Of a DNA stretch of 64,000 nucleotides, positions 26,556 through 36,289 are shown one piece after another (the first letter of the stretch is position 1; each line of letters starts with the position of its first letter). The position numbers and the translations under genes are program-made. The DNA is from DASQMT01 sp963827335 (lineage in GTDB: Bacteria > Actinomycetota > Thermoleophilia > Solirubrobacterales > Solirubrobacteraceae): contig CAWHAP010000018.1 of NCBI GenBank assembly GCA_963827335.1, positions 124,001 through 188,000 of the forward strand, written 5' to 3'. The notes under the pieces are model-generated. The model saw only the letters and a program-made list of their open reading frames with translations. It had not been told where the DNA came from and made no database searches.

Positions 26556-27404
26556 GTGGCCGAGGACCGCAACCCGCCGCTGATCCGCCGCGAGGGCGGC
26601 GCGGACGACGAGTACCAGTGGCACACGGGCGAGCAGCGCCCGACGGGCGTCGAGGACGCGGTCGAGTTCGTCGAGGTGCACAAGGCGTTCGGCCGCAACA
26701 AGATCCTGCGCGGGCTCAACCTCGGCATCCCGAACGACAAGATCTCGATGATCCTCGGTCCCTCGGGGACCGGGAAGTCCGTGTGCATCAAGCACATGGT
26801 CGGCCTGCTCTACCCCGACGAGGGCGATGTGCTGGTGCACGGCGAGTCCGTGCCCAACATGGCCGACGAGGAGCTGTTCGCCATGCGCAAGAAGTTCGGC
26901 GTCCTGTTCCAGGACGGCGCGCTCTTCGGCTCGATGGACCTCTACGACAACGTCGCGTTCCCGCTCCGCCAGCACACGGACAAGGGCGAGGACGAGATCG
27001 AGGACATCGTCATGCGGCGCCTCCGCGAGGTCGGGCTCGAGCACTCGCGCGACAAGGCCCCGAACGAGCTCTCGGGTGGGATGCGCAAGCGCGCCGGCTT
27101 CGCCCGTGCGCTCGTGCTCGACCCCGACATCGTGCTCTTCGACGAGCCCGACTCGGGCCTGGACCCGGTGCGCACGGCGCTGCTGTGCGAGCTGATCGAG
27201 GAGGTCCACGCCGAGAACGGCGGCGCCTACGTCGTGATCACGCACGACATCATGTCCGCCAAGCGCGTGGCGGAGTACATCGCCGTGCTCTGGAAGGGCA
27301 GGATCGTGGAGTCCGGCCCGGCGGACGAGCTGTTCAACTCGGAGAACCAGTTCGTCCGCCAGTTCCTGGCGGGCGCGTCCCAGGGTCCGCTGGGGATGGA
27401 GTGA
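26556..27404 (+). CDS. Mkl/MlaF-type ATPase of Mce transporter
   Basis: A 282-aa ABC ATPase of the Mkl/MlaF type. Walker A GPSGTGKSV (about residues 68-76), Q-loop LFQDGALFGSMDLYDNVAF, signature LSGGMRKRAGFARAL and Walker B IVLFDEPDSGLDP are present. An N-terminal extension of about 40 charged residues precedes the core. GGAGG lies 5-9 nt before the GTG start. In mycobacteria the equivalent Mkl is encoded away from mce operons, whereas here it is inside the operon, making the transporter self-contained. The stop overlaps the first MCE gene as GTGA. Confidence 0.92.
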   Translation: MAEDRNPPLIRREGGADDEYQWHTGEQRPTGVEDAVEFVEVHKAFGRNKILRGLNLGIPNDKISMILGPSGTGKSVCIKHMVGLLYPDEGDVLVHGESVPNMADEELFAMRKKFGVLFQDGALFGSMDLYDNVAFPLRQHTDKGEDEIEDIVMRRLREVGLEHSRDKAPNELSGGMRKRAGFARALVLDPDIVLFDEPDSGLDPVRTALLCELIEEVHAENGGAYVVITHDIMSAKRVAEYIAVLWKGRIVESGPADELFNSENQFVRQFLAGASQGPLGME

Positions 27405-28747
27405 CGGTCGCCCGCGCCGCCGCCGTCCTCGCCCTCGCCCTGCTCGTCGCACTGGCGGCGTGGCTGCTGGTGCTCCGCGGCGGCGGCGGGACCGAGTACA
27501 CGCTCCTGTTCGAGAACGCGGGCCAGCTCGTGCCCGACAACGACGTCCAGGTGGGCGGCCGGCGCGTGGGGGCCGTCCAGTCGATCGAGCTCACGCCCGA
27601 CAACCAGGCGGCCGTGCGCATCCGGGTCGAGGAGCCCGTGGCGCCGCTGCGCGAGGGCACCAAGGCGACGATCCGGCTCACCTCCCTGTCGGGCATCGCG
27701 AACCGCTACGTCGCGCTGACGCCGGCCCCGGAGCAGGCCGAGGCGCTCGACGACGGCGCCACGCTGACCACCGCCTCGACGACGCCGGTGGTCGACCTCG
27801 ACCAGATCTTCGACACGCTCGACGAGCAGACCCGCGGCGACCTCCAGGACGTGGTCAAGGGCTTCGCCACGCAGTACAGCGGCAAGGGCCAGGAGGCCGG
27901 GGAGGCGGCGGAGTACTTCAACCCGCTGCTGTCCACCTCGCGCCGGCTCGTGGGCGAGCTGACCGAGGACGAGGGCTCGCTGACCCGCTTCATCGCCGAC
28001 TCCTCCCAGCTCGTCACCGCCCTCGCCGAACGGCGCGACGACCTCTCGGGGCTCGTCGGCAACGCGAACGCGACGGCGCAGGCGATCGGCAGCGAGAACG
28101 TCGCGCTGGCGCGCGCCCTCGGCCTGCTGCCGACGACGCTGCGCCGCGCCAACACCACGTTCGTGAACCTGCGCGCCACGCTCGACGACCTCGACGTGCT
28201 CGTCGCCGAGTCCAAGCCGGCCACCAGGGACCTCGCCCCGTTCCTGCGCGAGCTGCGCCCGCTCGTGGCCGACGCGCGGCCGACGATCCGCGACCTGCGC
28301 ACGCTGATCCGGCGCGACGGCGACGACAACGACCTGGTCGAGGCGACGCGCAAGATGCCGCCGCTGCAGCGCGTCGCGACGCCCGCCTTCGACGACGGGC
28401 GCGAGGCGCTCGTCAAGGCGCAGCCCGTGCTCGAGTTCCTGCGCCCCTACACGCCGGACCTCGCGGGCTGGCTGCGCGACTTCGGCGCCGGCGCCGCCAA
28501 CTACGACGCGAACGGCCACTACGCGCGGATCCAGCCGATCTTCAACGCGTTCAACTTCGACGACAACGCCGCGGGCGGCGTGCTCACGCCGATCCCGCCG
28601 TCCCAGCGCTTCGACGGGCTCGAGACGAACCAGCTCCGGCGCTGCCCGGGCGCCGCGTCGCAGGCCAACGCGGACGGCTCGGCGCCGTGGCGCGACGTGA
28701 GCGGCACGCTCGACTGCGACCCGAACCAGGTGCCGCCCGGGCCATGA
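27401..28747 (+). CDS. MCE-domain protein 1
   Basis: A 448-aa MCE (MlaD-like) protein: short cytoplasmic end, one N-terminal transmembrane helix (about residues 4-24), an MCE domain (about 32-110; ENAGQLVPDNDVQVGGRRVGAV), then a long helical region rich in Leu/Ala/Arg that in MCE proteins builds a lipid-conducting tube, and a C-terminal tail. GTG start overlaps the ATPase stop. It is one of six consecutive MCE genes; heterohexameric assembly is known for this system and inferred here. Confidence 0.9.
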   Translation: MTVARAAAVLALALLVALAAWLLVLRGGGGTEYTLLFENAGQLVPDNDVQVGGRRVGAVQSIELTPDNQAAVRIRVEEPVAPLREGTKATIRLTSLSGIANRYVALTPAPEQAEALDDGATLTTASTTPVVDLDQIFDTLDEQTRGDLQDVVKGFATQYSGKGQEAGEAAEYFNPLLSTSRRLVGELTEDEGSLTRFIADSSQLVTALAERRDDLSGLVGNANATAQAIGSENVALARALGLLPTTLRRANTTFVNLRATLDDLDVLVAESKPATRDLAPFLRELRPLVADARPTIRDLRTLIRRDGDDNDLVEATRKMPPLQRVATPAFDDGREALVKAQPVLEFLRPYTPDLAGWLRDFGAGAANYDANGHYARIQPIFNAFNFDDNAAGGVLTPIPPSQRFDGLETNQLRRCPGAASQANADGSAPWRDVSGTLDCDPNQVPPGP

Positions 28748-30369
28748 GGACCGCCGTCCCCGTCGCCGCCGTCCTGCTCGTCGCCGCGCTCGCGGCCTTC
28801 GTCCTCGTCACGCGCGAGGAGGAGGACGCCTACCGCGTGCGGGCGATCTTCGACAACGCCGGCTTCATCATCCCCGGCGAGGACGTCAAGGTGGCCGGCG
28901 TGAAGGTCGGCTCGATCGACGCGGTCGAGGTGACGCCGGACTTCAAGGCCGCCGTCGTGCTGAAGATCGACGACCCGGGCTACCAGGACTTCCGCGCCGA
29001 CGCGCAGTGCACGGTCCGCCCGCAGTCGCTGATCGGCGAGAAGTTCGTCGAGTGCGAGCCGACCCGGAAGCGCGCGGTGGACGCCGAGGCGCCCGGCCCG
29101 CTGCGCCGCATCGAGGACGGGCCGGGCGAGGGCCAGTACCTGCTGCCCGTGGAGAACACGCAGCAGTCGGTCGACCTCGATCTGCTCAACAACATCATGC
29201 GCGAGCCCGAGCGGGCCCGCCTCTCGATCATCCTCAACGAGCTCGGCGTCGGCCTGGCGGGCCGCGGCCAGGACCTCAACGAGGTCATCCGGCGCGCCAA
29301 CCCGGCGCTCAAGGAGATCGACGAGGTGCTGCGCCTGCTCGCACGCCAGAACGATCAGCTCGAGCAGCTCGCCGTCGACTCGGACACGATCATGGCGCCG
29401 CTCGCCCGCGAGCGGACGCACGTGTCGTCGGCGATCGAGAACGCGAGCGCGGTGGCCGAGGCGACGGCCGAGCGCCGCGTCGACCTCGAGGCCGACATCC
29501 AGAAGCTGCCGGCGTTCCTGCGCGAGCTGCGGCCGACGATGACGCGGCTCGGCGCGCTCTCGGACGAGATGACGCCGGTGGTCTCGGACCTCGGCGACGT
29601 CGCGCCCGACATCAACCGCTTCCTGCTCGAGCTCGGCCCGTTCTCGCAGGCCGCGATCCCGTCGCTCGACTCCCTCGGCGAGGCGTCGGAGATCGGCACG
29701 CCGGCGATCACGAACGCGCGCCCGATCATCCGCGACCTCGGGACCTTCGCGAAGGCGGCCCGGCCCGCCGGCAAGCGGCTCGCCGACGTGCTCGTCTCGT
29801 TCCGCCGCAACGACGGCATCGAGCGGCTGATGGACTACCTGTTCTTCCAGGCCGCCGCCGTCAACGGCTTCGACTCGTTCGGCCACTACCTGCGCGCCGG
29901 CCTGATCGTCAACCAGTGCTCGACGTATGCCGTCCAGGCGACGACGGGCTGCTCGGCGAACTTCCGCCGCGCGTCGACCACGAGCACCGCCGCGGCCGCG
30001 TCGATGCCGCGCGACTCCGTGCTGGCCTGGACCGCGCGCGTGCTCCAGGGGCTCGATCCCGACCCGCCGGCCGAGCGCCGCCGCAAGGGGAACCGCCGCG
30101 ACAAGCCGTCCGAGCGCCGTGCGGGCGGACGGCAGCGGCGGACGGGGACGGGCCGCAAGGGCGTCCGGCGCGGCGGCGCGCCGGGCCGTGCCGCCCCGCC
30201 GGCGCCGACCCCGGCGCCGGCGCCGAGCGCGACGCCCGCGCCGGCGCAGCCGCAGGCCCCCGCGGCCTCCCCGCAGCCGGCCGCGCCGGCCCCGACCGCC
30301 ACGCCGGCCCCCGCCGGCGACGCGCCGAGCCAGCCGCTCCTGGACTACCTGTTCGGGGGTGACGACTGA
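28744..30369 (+). CDS. MCE-domain protein 2 with Pro/Ala-rich tail
   Basis: A 541-aa MCE protein with an N-terminal membrane helix (about residues 4-22), an MCE domain (about 30-115; DNAGFIIPGEDVKVAGVKVG) and a long alpha-helical stretch to about residue 385. It then departs from its siblings: an Arg/Lys-rich segment (about 440-490) is followed by a Pro/Ala tail (about 495-525, repeated PAPTPAPAP-like) and the end LDYLFGGDD. Such tails occur in actinobacterial Mce proteins and may reach through the cell wall. ATGA and TGATG overlaps couple it to its neighbours. Confidence 0.9.
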   Translation: MRTAVPVAAVLLVAALAAFVLVTREEEDAYRVRAIFDNAGFIIPGEDVKVAGVKVGSIDAVEVTPDFKAAVVLKIDDPGYQDFRADAQCTVRPQSLIGEKFVECEPTRKRAVDAEAPGPLRRIEDGPGEGQYLLPVENTQQSVDLDLLNNIMREPERARLSIILNELGVGLAGRGQDLNEVIRRANPALKEIDEVLRLLARQNDQLEQLAVDSDTIMAPLARERTHVSSAIENASAVAEATAERRVDLEADIQKLPAFLRELRPTMTRLGALSDEMTPVVSDLGDVAPDINRFLLELGPFSQAAIPSLDSLGEASEIGTPAITNARPIIRDLGTFAKAARPAGKRLADVLVSFRRNDGIERLMDYLFFQAAAVNGFDSFGHYLRAGLIVNQCSTYAVQATTGCSANFRRASTTSTAAAASMPRDSVLAWTARVLQGLDPDPPAERRRKGNRRDKPSERRAGGRQRRTGTGRKGVRRGGAPGRAAPPAPTPAPAPSATPAPAQPQAPAASPQPAAPAPTATPAPAGDAPSQPLLDYLFGGDD

Positions 30370-31769
30370 TGGGCGGGCGCAACGCCGGGATCGCCGGCAA
30401 CCCCGTGCTGATCGGCGCGGCGACCGTGCTCGTCGTGCTGGTCGCGGTCTTCCTCTCCTACAACGCCAACCAGGGGCTCCCGTTCGTCCCCACCTACCAG
30501 CTCAAGGCGGAGACGCCGAGCGCGGCGAACCTCGTGCGCGGCAACGAGGTGCGGATCGGCGGCACGCGCGTCGGCTCGGTCGACGAGATCGGCGTGGAGC
30601 GGCGTGACGACGGCACGAGCGTCGCCGTGCTCGGCCTCAAGCTCGAGCGCTCGGTCGACCCGCTGCCGAAGGACTCGACGGTGCTGATCCGGCCGCGCTC
30701 CGCGCTCGGCCTGAAGTACGTCGAGCTGACGCGCGGCACGTCGGACCAGGGCTTCGAGGACGGCGACACCATCCCGCTGGCCCAGGCCACGCCCGCGCCG
30801 GTCGAGTTCGACGACTTCGTGAACATGTTCGACGAGGACACGCGCGACGCCGCGAGCGCGAACCTCGAGGGCTTCGGCGACGCGCTGGCCGGCCGCGGGT
30901 CGAGCCTCAACCAGGCGATCGGCGCCTTCCGGCCGCTGCTGCGCGACATCATCCCCGTCGCCCAGAACCTGTCGAGCGCGGAGACGAACCTGCCGCGCTT
31001 CATCGGCTCGCTGGCGGACGCCGCGCGGATCGTCGCGCCCGCGGCCGAGAGCCAGGCGTCCCTGTTCGTGAACCTCGACCGCACGTTCGGCGCGCTGCGC
31101 GACGTGGCGCGCCCGTACATCCAGGAGTCGATCTCCGAGGGGCCCGAGACGCTCGACGCGGCGATCGCGGGGCTGCCGCGGCAGCGGCCGTTCCTGGCCA
31201 ACACCGAGGGCCTCTTCCGCGAGCTGCGGCCCGGCGTGCGCGCGCTGCGCGGCGCCGCCCCCGATCTCGCCGACGCGCTCGAGATCGGCACCCCGACGCT
31301 GCGCCGCACGCCGCCCTTCAACCGCCGCCTGGCGTCGCTGCTGACCGAGCTCGAGCGGTTCGGCGAGGACCCGCTCGTGCCGCGCGGCGTGCGCCGGCTG
31401 ACCGACACGGTGCGGTCGCTGAACCCGACGCTGCGGTTCCTGGCGCCGACGCAGACCACCTGCAACTACATCGCGCACTGGTTCCGCAACATCTCCTCGC
31501 TGCTGTCCGAGGGCGACATGAACGGGACCTGGCAGCGGTTCATCATCATCGCCACGCCGCAGGGCCCGAACGCCGAGGGCGGGCCCGCCTCGGCGCCCGC
31601 CGACGGGCCGACGCTCGAGAACCACGTCCACACGAACCCGTACCCGAACACCGCGGCGCCGGGCCAGCCGCGCGAGTGCGAGGCCGGCAACGAGACCTAT
31701 GTGCAGGGCAAGACGGTGCTGTCCAACGTGCCCGGCACGCAGCAGGCCGCGACGGAGGGCAAGCCCTGA
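30369..31769 (+). CDS. MCE-domain protein 3
   Basis: A 466-aa MCE protein with an N-terminal helix (about residues 12-30), an MCE domain (about 40-125; NLVRGNEVRIGGTRVGSVDEI) and a helical tube region to about 370. A C-terminal part of about 90 aa contains CNYIAHWFRN and two further cysteines. It is encoded with TGATG overlap to both neighbours. The role is lipid or sterol transfer within the Mce assembly; individual substrate selectivity cannot be assigned. Confidence 0.9.
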   Translation: MGGRNAGIAGNPVLIGAATVLVVLVAVFLSYNANQGLPFVPTYQLKAETPSAANLVRGNEVRIGGTRVGSVDEIGVERRDDGTSVAVLGLKLERSVDPLPKDSTVLIRPRSALGLKYVELTRGTSDQGFEDGDTIPLAQATPAPVEFDDFVNMFDEDTRDAASANLEGFGDALAGRGSSLNQAIGAFRPLLRDIIPVAQNLSSAETNLPRFIGSLADAARIVAPAAESQASLFVNLDRTFGALRDVARPYIQESISEGPETLDAAIAGLPRQRPFLANTEGLFRELRPGVRALRGAAPDLADALEIGTPTLRRTPPFNRRLASLLTELERFGEDPLVPRGVRRLTDTVRSLNPTLRFLAPTQTTCNYIAHWFRNISSLLSEGDMNGTWQRFIIIATPQGPNAEGGPASAPADGPTLENHVHTNPYPNTAAPGQPRECEAGNETYVQGKTVLSNVPGTQQAATEGKP

Positions 31770-33331
31770 TGGCGCGCACCCGCCGCCCCGGCCGCCGCCG
31801 CCCGCGCTCCCCGTTCGCGGTGGGGCTCTTCGCCCTCGTCGTGATCGTGATCCTCGTCTTCCTCGGCTTCACCAAGGACATCCCGTTCACGCGGCCCTAC
31901 GAGGTCCAGGCGGTCTTCACGTCGTCGAACGGCCTGCGCCCGGACTCGCCCGTGCGGATCGCGGGCGTCCAGGTCGGCAAGGTCAAGCGCATCGCCGCGC
32001 AGGACGACAGCCCGAACACCGTCGTGACGATGGCGATCGACGACGAGGGGCGGCCGCTGCACGAGGACGCCACGGCGAAGATCCGCCCGCGCATCTTCCT
32101 CGAGGGCAACTTCTTCGTCGACCTGGCGCCCGGCACGCCCGGCACGCCCGAGCTCGACGACGGCGGCACGCTGAAGGTGACGCAGACCTCGACGCCGGTG
32201 CAGCTCGACCAGGTGCTCAGCGCGCTGCAGTCCGACTCGCGCCAGGACCTCAAGGACGTGCTCGAGGGCCTCGGCACCGCGCTCACCTCGGAGCCGAGCG
32301 CGGCCGACGACCGCGACGCCGACCCGTCGGCGCGCGGCGAGACCGCGGCGAAGTCCTGGAACGACGCCTACGACGACATCGGTCCTGCCGAGCGCGCGCA
32401 GTCGCAGGTCAACGAGGCGCTGCTCGGCGTCGAGCCCGAGCAGGACCTCAGCCGGCTCGTCGAGGGCGCGGGCAGGACCGCGGCCGGCCTCGTGCGCAAC
32501 GAGACGCAGCTCAAGGACCTCGTCACCAACTTCAACGGGACGATGGCGGCGCTCGCCTCCGAGTCGGGCAACCTGCGCAGCTCGATCCGCGAGCTCGCAC
32601 CGACGCTCGAGAGCGCCAACGCGGCGCTCGCGTCGCTGAACGCGGCGTTCCCGCCCACGCGCGCGTTCGCGCGCGAGATCCTGCCCGGCGTGCGCGAGAC
32701 GCCCGCGACGATCGAGGCGTCGTTCCCGTGGATCCGGGTGGCCCGCGGCCTGATGAGCGAGGCCGAGCTGCAGGGCCTCGCCCGCGACCTCTCGCCGGCC
32801 ACGCGCGACCTCGCGCGGCTGACCGACAGCGCGATCCGGCTGCTCCCGCAGACCGACCTCGTGTCCAAGTGCGCGCGCGACGTGCTCCTGCCGACCGGCG
32901 ACGTCGTGATCCGCGACGAGTTCGAGACCGGCCGGGAGAACTACAAGGACTTCTTCTACGCGATGGCCGGCCTCGCCGGCGAGGGCCAGAACTTCGACGG
33001 CAACGGCATGTACGTGCGCTTCCAGACCGGCGGCGGCTCGCAGTCGGTCTCGCTCGGCGACGGCGACGCCGGCTTCCCGCCGCAGTTCGGCGGGCTGCCG
33101 ACGCCGCCGCTCGGCAACCGCCCGGCCTACCCGGGCAAGCTGCCGCCGTACGTCTCGGACCAGCCGTGCCACCGCCAGCAGCTGCCCGACCTCAACGGGC
33201 CGGCCGCGCGCAAGACGGCGCCGCTCGTGCCGGGCGGGTCGACGACGAGCACGCAGGCCGTCAAGCAGGGCGAGCTCGAGCAGATCCGCGGCAAGCTGCA
33301 GCCGTTCGGGACGCGGGAGGGCGTGAAGTGA
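31769..33331 (+). CDS. MCE-domain protein 4
   Basis: A 520-aa MCE protein with a strongly basic start (MARTRRPGRRRPRSP), a membrane helix (about residues 16-34) and an MCE domain (about 42-130; SSNGLRPDSPVRIAGVQVGKV). A helical region follows, with an acidic insert near residues 170-200 (SAADDRDADPSARGET). The C-terminal domain begins around KDFFYAMAGLAGEGQNFDGNG. The positive-inside rule places the bulk outside the membrane. Start and stop overlap the neighbouring genes. Confidence 0.9.
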   Translation: MARTRRPGRRRPRSPFAVGLFALVVIVILVFLGFTKDIPFTRPYEVQAVFTSSNGLRPDSPVRIAGVQVGKVKRIAAQDDSPNTVVTMAIDDEGRPLHEDATAKIRPRIFLEGNFFVDLAPGTPGTPELDDGGTLKVTQTSTPVQLDQVLSALQSDSRQDLKDVLEGLGTALTSEPSAADDRDADPSARGETAAKSWNDAYDDIGPAERAQSQVNEALLGVEPEQDLSRLVEGAGRTAAGLVRNETQLKDLVTNFNGTMAALASESGNLRSSIRELAPTLESANAALASLNAAFPPTRAFAREILPGVRETPATIEASFPWIRVARGLMSEAELQGLARDLSPATRDLARLTDSAIRLLPQTDLVSKCARDVLLPTGDVVIRDEFETGRENYKDFFYAMAGLAGEGQNFDGNGMYVRFQTGGGSQSVSLGDGDAGFPPQFGGLPTPPLGNRPAYPGKLPPYVSDQPCHRQQLPDLNGPAARKTAPLVPGGSTTSTQAVKQGELEQIRGKLQPFGTREGVK

Positions 33332-34689
33332 CCGCCATCCGCAAGCACCTCGTCGACGTCCTCGCCATCGTCGGCCTGATCGTCGTCGCGCTCGCCGTGG
33401 CCTCGGTGATCCTCGCCAACCAGCGGCTCGCCCTGCCGGGCTGGATGCCGGTGCTGGGCCAGGACTTCACGGAGGTCGACGCCGAGCTGTCGAGCGCGCA
33501 GGCGGTCACCCCGGGCCAGGGCCAGACGGTCAACGTCGCCGGCGTCGAGGTCGGCGAGATCTCGCGCGTGCGGCTCGAGGGCGGCAAGGCGATCGTGACG
33601 CTGAAGCTCGAGGAGGACTCGGTTCCCGTCTACAAGGACGCGAGCGTGCTGCTGCGGCCCAAGACCGGCCTGAAGGACATGGTCGCCGAGCTCACCCCGG
33701 GCACGCGCGCGGCGGGCGAGCTCGAGGCCGGCCAGCGGATCCCGATCGGCCAGACGCTGCCCGACGTCAACCTCGACGAGATCCTCGCCTCGCTGGACGG
33801 CGACACGCGCACCTACCTGCAGCTGCTGCTGTCCGACGGCGCGCAGGCGCTCGGCGGCAACGGCCGCGCGCTGGCCAACACGATCCGCCGCTTCGAGCCC
33901 ACCGCGCGCGACACCCGCCTGGTCGCCGAGCAGCTCGCCACGCGGCGCCGGAACATCAAGCGCGTCATCCACAACTTCTCGCTCGTCGTCGACGAGCTGG
34001 GCGGCCGCGACGACCAGCTCGCCGAGTTCGTCGAGAACTCCAACGCGGTGTTCGCGACGCTGGCGGGTCAGGACGCGAGCCTGCGCGCGACGCTGCAGGA
34101 GCTGCCCTCGACGCTCGACGCGACGCAGAGCGCGCTCGGCAAGACCAGGACGCTGGCCGACGAGCTCGGCCCGACGCTGCAGGCGCTGCGTCCCGGCGCT
34201 CGCGCGCTCGGCCCGGCGCTCGTGCAGACGCGCCCGTTCCTCGAGCAGACCACGCCCGTCATCCAGGACGAGATCCGCCCGTTCGTGCGCGCCGCGCGGC
34301 CCGCCGTCAAGGAGCTGCGGCCGGCGATGCGCGACCTCTCGGCGCTGACGCCCGACCTGCTGCGCACGTTCAGGGTCGTCAACCGGCTGGTCAACACGCT
34401 CGCCTACAACCCGCCGGGCTCCGCCGACGAGGGCTTCCTCTTCTGGGCCTCGTGGGTGAACCACCTCGGGCCGGCGATCTTCTCCAACCAGGACGCGCAC
34501 GGCCCGATCCGGCGCGGCCTCGTCGTGGTCAGCTGCCAGAGCCTCCAGATCCTCGAGAACATCATCCTCGGCAACCCGCAGCTCGGCGTGCTCACGCAGC
34601 TGCTCGAGGCGCCCGACCGGCTCGACGTGTGCCCGGAGTCCGCCGCGCCTCCGGGTGCGGGCGCGCCCCAGACCGGGACGGGCGGCTGA
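33328..34689 (+). CDS. MCE-domain protein 5
   Basis: A 453-aa MCE protein with GTG start overlapping the previous stop, an N-terminal helix (about residues 9-29) and an MCE domain with a longer lead (about 40-135; LSSAQAVTPGQGQTVNVAGVEVG). Its helical tube region is followed by a short C-terminal portion (CQSLQILENIILGNPQLGVLTQLL) and a Gly/Pro end. The MCE domain keeps the KTGLKDMVAELTPG turn typical of the family. The next start codon immediately follows its stop. Confidence 0.9.
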   Translation: MTAIRKHLVDVLAIVGLIVVALAVASVILANQRLALPGWMPVLGQDFTEVDAELSSAQAVTPGQGQTVNVAGVEVGEISRVRLEGGKAIVTLKLEEDSVPVYKDASVLLRPKTGLKDMVAELTPGTRAAGELEAGQRIPIGQTLPDVNLDEILASLDGDTRTYLQLLLSDGAQALGGNGRALANTIRRFEPTARDTRLVAEQLATRRRNIKRVIHNFSLVVDELGGRDDQLAEFVENSNAVFATLAGQDASLRATLQELPSTLDATQSALGKTRTLADELGPTLQALRPGARALGPALVQTRPFLEQTTPVIQDEIRPFVRAARPAVKELRPAMRDLSALTPDLLRTFRVVNRLVNTLAYNPPGSADEGFLFWASWVNHLGPAIFSNQDAHGPIRRGLVVVSCQSLQILENIILGNPQLGVLTQLLEAPDRLDVCPESAAPPGAGAPQTGTGG

Positions 34690-36264
34690 ATGCAGAAGGC
34701 CGCTCCCAACGTCGGCCGGATCGCGCTCATGGTGGGCTTCGCGCTCTCCTGCTTCGCGCTCGTGCTGTTCCTGTGGCTCGCCTTCGGCGGCCCCGTGCCG
34801 CTCAAGCCCAAGGGCTACCGCGTCAGCGCGTCGTTCACCGAGGCCTCGCAGCTCGCGACGGAGGCCGACGTGCGGATCTCCGGCGTCCGGGTCGGCAAGG
34901 TCAAGACGATCGCGCCGGACGCGCGGACCGGCCGTTCGCTGGTGACCTTCGAGCTGCAGGCCAAGTACGCGCCGCTGCCGTCCGACGCGAAGGCGATCCT
35001 GCGCCAGAAGACGCTGCTCGGCGAGACCTACGTGGAGCTCTCGCCCGGCACCGAGTCCGCGCGCAAGGTGCCCGAGGGCGGCCGGCTCCCCGACGGGGCG
35101 GTGTCCGAGACCGTCGAGCTCGACGAGATCCTGCGCACGTTCGACCCGGAGACGCGCGCCGCGTTCCGCGAGTGGACGCAGACGCAGGCCGAGGCGATCA
35201 CCGGCCACGGGCGCGACCTCAACGACGCGCTCGGCAACCTCGGCCCGTTCGCCGAGGACGCCGCCGAGCTCGTCGACATCCTCAACCGCCAGGAGCCGGC
35301 GGTGCGGCGGCTGATCTCCGACACCGGCGTGGTCTTCGAGGCGCTCACGGAGCGCGACGGGCAGCTGCGCGACCTGATCGAGAACTCGAACACGGTGTTC
35401 GCGACGACCGCCGCGCGCGACCGGGAGCTGCGCGAGACGTTCATCGCGCTGCCCACGTTCGAGCGCGAGTCGCGCGAGACGATCACGCGCCTGACCGAGT
35501 TCGCCGAGGACACGGACCCGCTCGTCACGCAGCTGCGGCCCGCGGCGCGCGAGCTGTCGCCGACGCTGCGGGACCTCTCGGCGCTCGCCCCGGACCTGAA
35601 GGGCTTCTTCCGCGAGCTCGGGCCGCTGATCGACGCCTCGCGCGCCGGCTTCCCGGCCGCCGAGCAGGTGCTCGAGGACCTCCGCCCGCTGCTCGCGCAG
35701 GTCGACCCGGCGCTGCGTCAGCTCAACCCCGTGCTCGACTACGCCGGGCTCTACAAGCGCGAGCTCGCGACGTTCTTCGCCAACACCGTCGCGGCGACGC
35801 AGGCGACCACGGTCTCGAACGAGGGCCCGATCCACTACCTGCGCACGACGAACCCGCTCAACGCGGAGAACCTCGCCGTCTATCCGACGCGCCTGCCCAC
35901 GAACCGCCCGAACCCGTACACGCTGCCCGGGCACTTCGACAAGCTCCAGACCGGGCTGCCGTCCTACGAGACGCGCCAGTGCGACAACGGGCCGCTGCCG
36001 TCGATCTCGAACGTCGCGCGCCAGGTCGTCCCGCCGACGCTGCCCGACCTGCCGCTGCCGGTCGAGATCCCGCCGCTGCTGCCGGACGCCGACGTGGTCG
36101 ACGGCCTCTTCTCCTATCCGGACGCGCTGATCGCCGACATCATCAAGTTCGGGTTCCCGGGCGGCGCGGGCGTCCCCGGCGTCGCGCCGGCGTGCACACA
36201 GCAGGCGCCGTTCGACGTGTCCGGCGAGCAGACGCAGTTCCCGCACCTCAAGCCGGCCCCGTAG
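34690..36264 (+). CDS. MCE-domain protein 6
   Basis: A 524-aa MCE protein and the last of the six. It has a membrane helix at about residues 11-31, an MCE domain at about 42-128 (FTEASQLATEADVRISGVRVGKV), a helical region, and a C-terminal domain rich in Pro with LPDLPLPVEIPPLLPDADVV. Its stop lies at the base of an 11-bp hairpin that precedes the MMPL gene, the only RNA-like structure inside the operon. This may set a lower expression level for the genes that follow. Confidence 0.9.
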   Translation: MQKAAPNVGRIALMVGFALSCFALVLFLWLAFGGPVPLKPKGYRVSASFTEASQLATEADVRISGVRVGKVKTIAPDARTGRSLVTFELQAKYAPLPSDAKAILRQKTLLGETYVELSPGTESARKVPEGGRLPDGAVSETVELDEILRTFDPETRAAFREWTQTQAEAITGHGRDLNDALGNLGPFAEDAAELVDILNRQEPAVRRLISDTGVVFEALTERDGQLRDLIENSNTVFATTAARDRELRETFIALPTFERESRETITRLTEFAEDTDPLVTQLRPAARELSPTLRDLSALAPDLKGFFRELGPLIDASRAGFPAAEQVLEDLRPLLAQVDPALRQLNPVLDYAGLYKRELATFFANTVAATQATTVSNEGPIHYLRTTNPLNAENLAVYPTRLPTNRPNPYTLPGHFDKLQTGLPSYETRQCDNGPLPSISNVARQVVPPTLPDLPLPVEIPPLLPDADVVDGLFSYPDALIADIIKFGFPGGAGVPGVAPACTQQAPFDVSGEQTQFPHLKPAP

Positions 36265-36288
36265 TGGTCCGTCACGAGACGGACCACT
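36263..36288 (+). promoter_or_regulatory. Intercistronic hairpin before MMPL gene
   Basis: AGTGGTCCGTC (36263-36273) and its perfect complement GACGGACCACT (36278-36288) form an 11-bp stem with an ACGA loop. It sits between the stop of the sixth MCE gene and the ATG of the MMPL gene (36290). No Shine-Dalgarno lies outside it. It could attenuate transcription, protect the upstream mRNA from decay, or limit MMPL translation. Confidence 0.7.
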
Positions 36289-36289
36289 G

